From: Betaproteobacteria bacterium
GTDB lineage: Bacteria > Pseudomonadota > Gammaproteobacteria > Burkholderiales > SG8-41
Assembly (NCBI GenBank): GCA_021414185.1
Contig: JAIOOZ010000050.1
Location: 1 to 6,124, forward strand
Reading direction: 5' to 3'
Length of the DNA stretch: 6,124 nt
Shown: positions 5,736 through 6,124 of the stretch, piece after piece
How the letters are laid out: each line of letters starts with the position of its first letter
How positions within the stretch are numbered: the first letter of the stretch is position 1
The notes under the pieces: generated by a model
Seen by the model: the letters and a program-made list of their open reading frames with translations, nothing else
Database searches by the model: none
What the model was told of the DNA's origin: nothing
Translations under genes and position numbers: made by a program

Positions 5736-6124
5736 ATGGCAAATCGACCGACCATCATGGGTACCCGCCACGTCATCGCCGCGGGACATTATCTTGCCGC
5801 GCATGCGGGTTTTCAGATTCTCGAAGCCGGCGGCAATGCGATCGACGCCGGCGTCGCGTCGGGCATCGCGATGGGCGTGCTGCAGACCGACAAGGTGAGT
5901 TTTGGCGGCGTCGCGCCGCTGATCGTGTACCTGGCGAAGAAAAAGGAAATCCACTGCATCGACGGCCTTGGTGTATGGCCGAAAGCGATCACGCCGGACT
6001 TTTTCCAGAAATTCCATGGCGGGAAAATACCTGCGAACGAATTGCGCAGCGTAGTACCGGCGGCGCCCGATTCGTGGATAACCGCGCTCGAGCGTTTCGG
6101 CACCATGAGCTTCGGCGAGGTCGC
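5736..6124 (+). CDS. Gamma-glutamyltransferase-family protein (Ntn-hydrolase), 5' part only
   Basis: The first 129 codons of a gamma-glutamyltransferase (GGT) family gene; the frame is open at the window's right edge. GGT enzymes are autoprocessed N-terminal nucleophile hydrolases that cleave or transfer gamma-glutamyl groups; relatives include cephalosporin acylases. Visible: GHYLAAHAGFQILEAGGNAIDAGVA (17-41), equivalent to the family's S-x-x-x-A-x-x-G-x-x-I-L-x-x-G-G-N-A-x-D-A-A-V-A signature; SFGGVAPLIVYL (55-66) in place of the usual glycine-rich GGGGF segment; IDGLGVWPKAITPDFF (75-90); and VVPAAPDSWITALERFGTM (106-124), matching the G-T-P-G-x-x-x-G-x-x-x-A-L-x-x-x-G-T-M block. The Arg of the canonical D-x-R-E-x-A-P motif, which holds the glutamyl carboxylate in E. 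coli GGT, appears as Leu78. There is no signal peptide, so a cytoplasmic protein is likely, unlike the periplasmic E. coli enzyme. The catalytic Thr would lie beyond the window. A strong ribosome site supports the ATG at 5736. Confidence 0.85.
   Translation, partial: MANRPTIMGTRHVIAAGHYLAAHAGFQILEAGGNAIDAGVASGIAMGVLQTDKVSFGGVAPLIVYLAKKKEIHCIDGLGVWPKAITPDFFQKFHGGKIPANELRSVVPAAPDSWITALERFGTMSFGEV

Overview
The window looks like a piece of a chromosome from a betaproteobacterium, most likely Burkholderiales (Bordetella/Achromobacter/Cupriavidus/Variovorax-like). This rests on three periplasmic binding proteins of the Bug/TctC family within 6 kb, a family greatly expanded in that order, together with catabolic-type enzymes and a moderately high GC content. 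The assignment is an inference from gene families; no marker gene is present.

Left part (2-4551, all + strand). The window opens in the C-terminal part of a Bug-family solute-binding protein. A complete molybdopterin oxidoreductase of the biotin sulfoxide reductase/TMAO reductase type follows (274-2598, GTG start, no Tat signal). Next come a crotonase-superfamily (enoyl-CoA hydratase/isomerase-like) protein (2647-3474) and a second Bug-family binding protein with a signal peptide (about 3523-4551). Gaps between the genes are about 44-48 bases, so the four probably form one operon whose promoter lies left of the window. A plausible reading is a small catabolic unit: periplasmic capture of an organic acid, cytoplasmic redox chemistry by a molybdenum enzyme, and hydration, isomerisation or lysis of a CoA thioester. 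The substrate cannot be read from the sequence.

Right part (4568-6124). A third Bug-family gene runs on the - strand (4568-5545), converging on the left operon with only 16 bases between the stop codons. Across a 190-base divergent intergenic region lies the 5' part of a gamma-glutamyltransferase-family gene on the + strand (5736 to beyond the window end). The intergenic region holds a perfect 12-base palindrome and a neighbouring inverted repeat, both candidate regulatory sites. Hand-counted sample lines are about 47-55% GC in the left part and about 62-73% in the right part, so the convergent junction near 4552-4567 is also a composition boundary. The left operon may have been acquired separately.

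No tRNA, rRNA, CRISPR array, insertion sequence or convincing intrinsic terminator was seen. The most interesting points are the unusual pairing in the left operon, the loss of the first catalytic Glu in the crotonase, and the apparent loss of the glutamate-binding Arg in the gamma-glutamyltransferase homologue.
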